This document shows positions 61,387 to 64,000 of a stretch of DNA of 64,000 bases, piece after piece (positions within the stretch are counted from its first letter, which is position 1; the number at the start of each line of letters is the position of its first letter). The notes beneath the pieces were generated by a model. The model did not search any database. It saw nothing but the letters and a program-made list of their open reading frames with translations, and was not told the origin of the DNA. Where the stretch lies: positions 682,001 through 746,000 of the forward strand of contig NZ_JAESVA010000002.1 of NCBI RefSeq assembly GCF_020621385.1, in the 5' to 3' direction. Source of the DNA: Acidisoma cellulosilyticum (GTDB taxonomy: Bacteria > Pseudomonadota > Alphaproteobacteria > Acetobacterales > Acetobacteraceae). The position numbers and the translations under genes are program-made.

Positions 61387-62484
61387 ATGACCATTCAGGC
61401 CACACGTCGGCATCTATTGCAGACAGCGGGTTTGGGCCTCGCCGCCATGCCGCTGATGGTAGCGCGACCAAGCTTCGCGCAGAGCGCGGGCAAGACCTAC
61501 AAGATCGCGCTGTCCAATTCCTATATCGGCAATAAATGGCGCCTGGAGATGGAAAACGTCTTCAAAGCCGCGCTGCAGATGGACCCGTTCAAGACCGAGG
61601 TCGTCGGCTCGATCTACAATTCCGGCAATGACGTCAGCAAGCAGTCGCAGCAGATCTCGAATATGATCGCCGAGCGGGTCGATGCCATCGTCATGGATGC
61701 CGCCTCGCCCACCGCGTTGAACGGCATCATCCATCAGGCGACGTCACGCGGCATTCTGGTCGTGAGCTTCGACAGCGGTGTTACCGCGCCTTCCGCCATC
61801 AAGGTCAATATCAGCCAGTACGACCTCGGCAAGGGCTGGGCGGAGTGGATCGTCAAGCAGATCAACGGCAAGGGCAATGTCATCATGGTGACAGGCGTGG
61901 CCGGCACCGAGGTCGATCTGGACCGTAACAAGGGCGCCGACAGTGTCTGGGCGCAAAATCCCGGCATCAAGGTCGTCAACCGCTTCACCGGCATGTGGGA
62001 TTCCTCCACCGCCGAGCGCAATACGGCTGCCGTACTGCCCTCCCTGCCGAAGATCGACGCGATCTGGTGCCAGGGCGGCACGGACGGCGTGCTGAAGGCC
62101 TTCATCTCCGCCAATCGTCCCTTGCCGCCGACCGCCGGCGAAGCCGAGAACGGTTTCCGCAAGATGATGCTGGGTATCGGCGGCCATACCGTCACCGGTT
62201 ATTCCGCAGGCAGCCCGCCCTATCTGTCGCTGATGGCTTTGGAACTCGCCCGCCGCATCCTGAACGGCAGCTATCCGAAGAAGAATATCGACGTGCCCAA
62301 CGTCTTCCTGTCGAACGCCGACCTGAAGCTCGGGGTAAATGTCTTCGCTGACCAGCCCGATAGTTTCTTCGATGACTTCACAGCCGGCGGCCCGACATCG
62401 CCGGTCGATATCTGCGCCCAGGCGGCGATCGACGGCAGCGCCTGCACCGATCAGAAACTCATCATCAATCTGCCGGCAGCCTGA
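61387..62484 (+). CDS. Sugar ABC transporter substrate-binding protein, ribose type
   Basis: The 365-residue protein begins MTIQATRRHLLQTAGLGLAA with a twin-arginine signal, so it should be exported folded by Tat. The mature protein follows the periplasmic-binding-protein 4 pattern: YKIALSNSYIGNKWRLEM, QQISNMIAERVDAIVMDAAS, VVSFDSGV and DAIWCQGGTDGVLKAF. Its substrate is unknown; two extra Cys (near residue 345) could form a disulphide. It precedes a sugar ABC ATPase gene by two bases. ATG 61387 is chosen; TTG 61381 and ATG 61279 are in-frame alternatives. Confidence 0.88.
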   Translation: MTIQATRRHLLQTAGLGLAAMPLMVARPSFAQSAGKTYKIALSNSYIGNKWRLEMENVFKAALQMDPFKTEVVGSIYNSGNDVSKQSQQISNMIAERVDAIVMDAASPTALNGIIHQATSRGILVVSFDSGVTAPSAIKVNISQYDLGKGWAEWIVKQINGKGNVIMVTGVAGTEVDLDRNKGADSVWAQNPGIKVVNRFTGMWDSSTAERNTAAVLPSLPKIDAIWCQGGTDGVLKAFISANRPLPPTAGEAENGFRKMMLGIGGHTVTGYSAGSPPYLSLMALELARRILNGSYPKKNIDVPNVFLSNADLKLGVNVFADQPDSFFDDFTAGGPTSPVDICAQAAIDGSACTDQKLIINLPAA

Positions 62485-62486
62485 TC

Positions 62487-63983
62487 GTGACCATTGCCGC
62501 TGTCGAAGCGGTCGATATCGGCAAAGCCTATGGCGGTGTCGCGGCGCTGACGAAAGCGTCCTTCACCGCCAGCGCCGGCGAGGTTCATGCCCTCGTCGGT
62601 GAGAACGGCGCCGGCAAATCGACCTTGATCAAGATCATGGGCGGGCGCGTGCGGCCCGATACCGGGGAGATCCGCATCGGCGGCCAGGCGGTATCGCTCG
62701 CCGGGCCGCAAGCCGCCCATCAGCTCGGCGCCTGGACCGTGTTTCAGGAATTGACGCTGCTGCCCTGGATGACGGTCGCGGAAAACCTGTTGCTGCGGCA
62801 GGAACCCCGCGCTTTCGGCCTGATCGACCGGAAAGCGACGCTGCGTGACGCCGATGCGCTGCTCGCGCGTTTCGGCGTCATGCATATCGATCCCCGCGCC
62901 TTGGTCGAGGATATTTCGCTCGCCGAACGGCAGACGGTCGAAATCGTTCGCGCCGTCAGCCATGCGCCCAAAATCCTGTTTCTGGATGAGCCCACATCCT
63001 CGCTCGTGGAGCGGGAAGTGGAATGGCTGTTCGGCCAGATCAGACGGTTGCGGGAGCAAGGCTGCTGCATCGTCTTCACCTCTCACCGCTGGGCGGAAAT
63101 CCGCAGCATCGCAGACCGTATCACGATCTTTCGCGGCGGTCAGGATGTCGGAACCTTCACGGATATCGATGAAGACGAGGCTGTCAGGTTGATGACCGGG
63201 CGGCGGGTCGAGGCGCTGTACCCGGCCATGTCCCCTGCCCCGGACGATGCGCCGGTGATGATGGAGGCGCGCGCGCTGTCCGGTCCCAATCTGCGTCAGG
63301 TCTCCTTCGCGCTGCGCCGTGGCGAGGTGCTGGGCGTCGGCGGTCTGGCCGGGCATGGCCATCGGGAGTTGTTCCGCACGGTCTTCGGTGACGCGCATGC
63401 CAGCGGCGGCACGCTCAGCGTGCAGGGAAAAGAAAAGAGGTTCCGTTCCCCGCGCGCGGCGATCGCCAGCGGCATCGCGCTGGTGCCGGAGGACCGCAAA
63501 AGCGAGGGCCTGCTGCTGCGCATGAGCGTGCGGGACAATGCGTCGCTCGCCATCCTCAAGCGCCTGACGCGCTTCGGCATTCTGAAGCCGCAGGAAGAAC
63601 GCCGCGCGGCGCAGCATGTGGTCGACAGCTTGCGCGTGCGCACGGCGGGGATCGGGCTTGCCGTCGGCGCGCTATCGGGCGGCAATCAGCAGAAGGTGCT
63701 GCTCGGCCGCTGGCTGGAGACGGAGTGCCAGATTCTTCTTCTGTATGACGTGACCCGTGGCGTTGATGTCGCCACCAAGCATGAAATCTACGAGCTTGTC
63801 GTGGCCCTGGCCCGGGATGGCCATGCCATCCTGTTCTATTCCAGCGATGCCGAGGAGCTGGCCCATCTCTGCCACCGTGTCCTTGTCATGCGCGAAGGCG
63901 TGGTCGCGGCCGAACTGCGCGCCCCCGGCGTGACCGCCGAGGACATCGTCTCCGCCGCCGTGCGCGATCATCGTGCCGCCTGA
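62487..63983 (+). CDS. Sugar ABC transporter ATPase, RbsA/MglA type, tandem domains
   Basis: The 498-residue protein has two nucleotide-binding domains. The first has GENGAGKSTLIKIM (Walker A), SLAERQTVEIVRA as the signature and LFLDEPTSSL (Walker B with Glu). The second has a degenerate Walker A (GVGGLAGHGHRE), a normal LSGGNQQKVLLG signature and an altered Walker B, LLLYDVTRGVDV, lacking both the catalytic Glu and the Pro. Thus only one site may hydrolyse ATP well. It starts at GTG 62487 behind the binding protein. The permease gene is expected just beyond the window. Confidence 0.92.
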   Translation: MTIAAVEAVDIGKAYGGVAALTKASFTASAGEVHALVGENGAGKSTLIKIMGGRVRPDTGEIRIGGQAVSLAGPQAAHQLGAWTVFQELTLLPWMTVAENLLLRQEPRAFGLIDRKATLRDADALLARFGVMHIDPRALVEDISLAERQTVEIVRAVSHAPKILFLDEPTSSLVEREVEWLFGQIRRLREQGCCIVFTSHRWAEIRSIADRITIFRGGQDVGTFTDIDEDEAVRLMTGRRVEALYPAMSPAPDDAPVMMEARALSGPNLRQVSFALRRGEVLGVGGLAGHGHRELFRTVFGDAHASGGTLSVQGKEKRFRSPRAAIASGIALVPEDRKSEGLLLRMSVRDNASLAILKRLTRFGILKPQEERRAAQHVVDSLRVRTAGIGLAVGALSGGNQQKVLLGRWLETECQILLLYDVTRGVDVATKHEIYELVVALARDGHAILFYSSDAEELAHLCHRVLVMREGVVAAELRAPGVTAEDIVSAAVRDHRAA

Positions 63984-64000
63984 GAAGATTTGAGCACCAA

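Noticed and set aside
63990-64000. Start of a permease gene at TTG 63990
   Set aside because: Only three codons are visible before the window ends, too few to support a call, although a permease is expected here.

Overview
The window joins the late (virion) half of a tailed-phage genome, apparently an integrated prophage, to a conserved stretch of alphaproteobacterial chromosome. Host genes are GC-rich. The set hisZ-purA, rpmJ of the C-minus type, rmlBACD, sucCDAB-lpd, a Sua5-type protein, cysQ and a Tat-exported sugar-binding protein, together with an alphaproteobacterial-style initiator tRNA, suggests Rhodospirillales and most likely Acetobacteraceae. That family assignment is an inference from gene content, not from a database search.

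Positions 1-31,909 are almost entirely plus-strand, tightly packed or overlapping phage genes. In order they are: Sf6-type small terminase and large terminase; a 24-codon leader gene; portal; small basic and accessory proteins; a GroES-like co-chaperonin; scaffold; gpT-like major capsid protein; decoration-type proteins; head-tail adaptors and a P22 gp10/SU10-like nozzle protein; a tail-collar fibre; a conserved phage protein carrying an internal Nudix domain; a GNAT acetyltransferase; two giant ejection-type proteins, one with a murein-hydrolase-like segment; a collagen-linked spike with an SGNH-esterase-like domain; and a lysis cassette with a GH19 endolysin. There is no tail tube or tape measure, so a podovirus is indicated. 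Integrase, repressor and replication genes are not in the window and would lie to the left.

Positions 31,910-33,290 form the border. A terminator closes the phage operon. A canonical tRNA-Pro(TGG) has its 3' end facing the phage and is a candidate attachment site. Next come a terminator, an initiator tRNA-Met carrying four surplus C residues, a 97-nt long-variable-arm tRNA-like gene with an 8-bp acceptor stem, a small zinc-ribbon ORF and the N-terminal third of an MBOAT (AlgI-like) acyltransferase. This looks like a rearranged island edge.

Positions 33,458-64,000 are host housekeeping and surface-polysaccharide genes: hisZ-purA with back-to-back terminators; rpmJ on the minus strand; the dTDP-rhamnose operon rfbBACD plus a GT2 rhamnosyltransferase-like gene; sucC-sucD-sucA-sucB-lpd covering 2-oxoglutarate to succinate, with a two-lipoyl-domain SucB; an entericidin and a second lipoprotein; ygfZ and holC; two adjacent leucyl-aminopeptidase paralogues; cysQ and sua5; a 1,245-residue WbsX-GT4-GT2 polysaccharide enzyme that plausibly acts with the dTDP-rhamnose genes; and a ribose-type ABC sugar importer (binding protein and ATPase) preceded by a long palindrome and running off the right edge.
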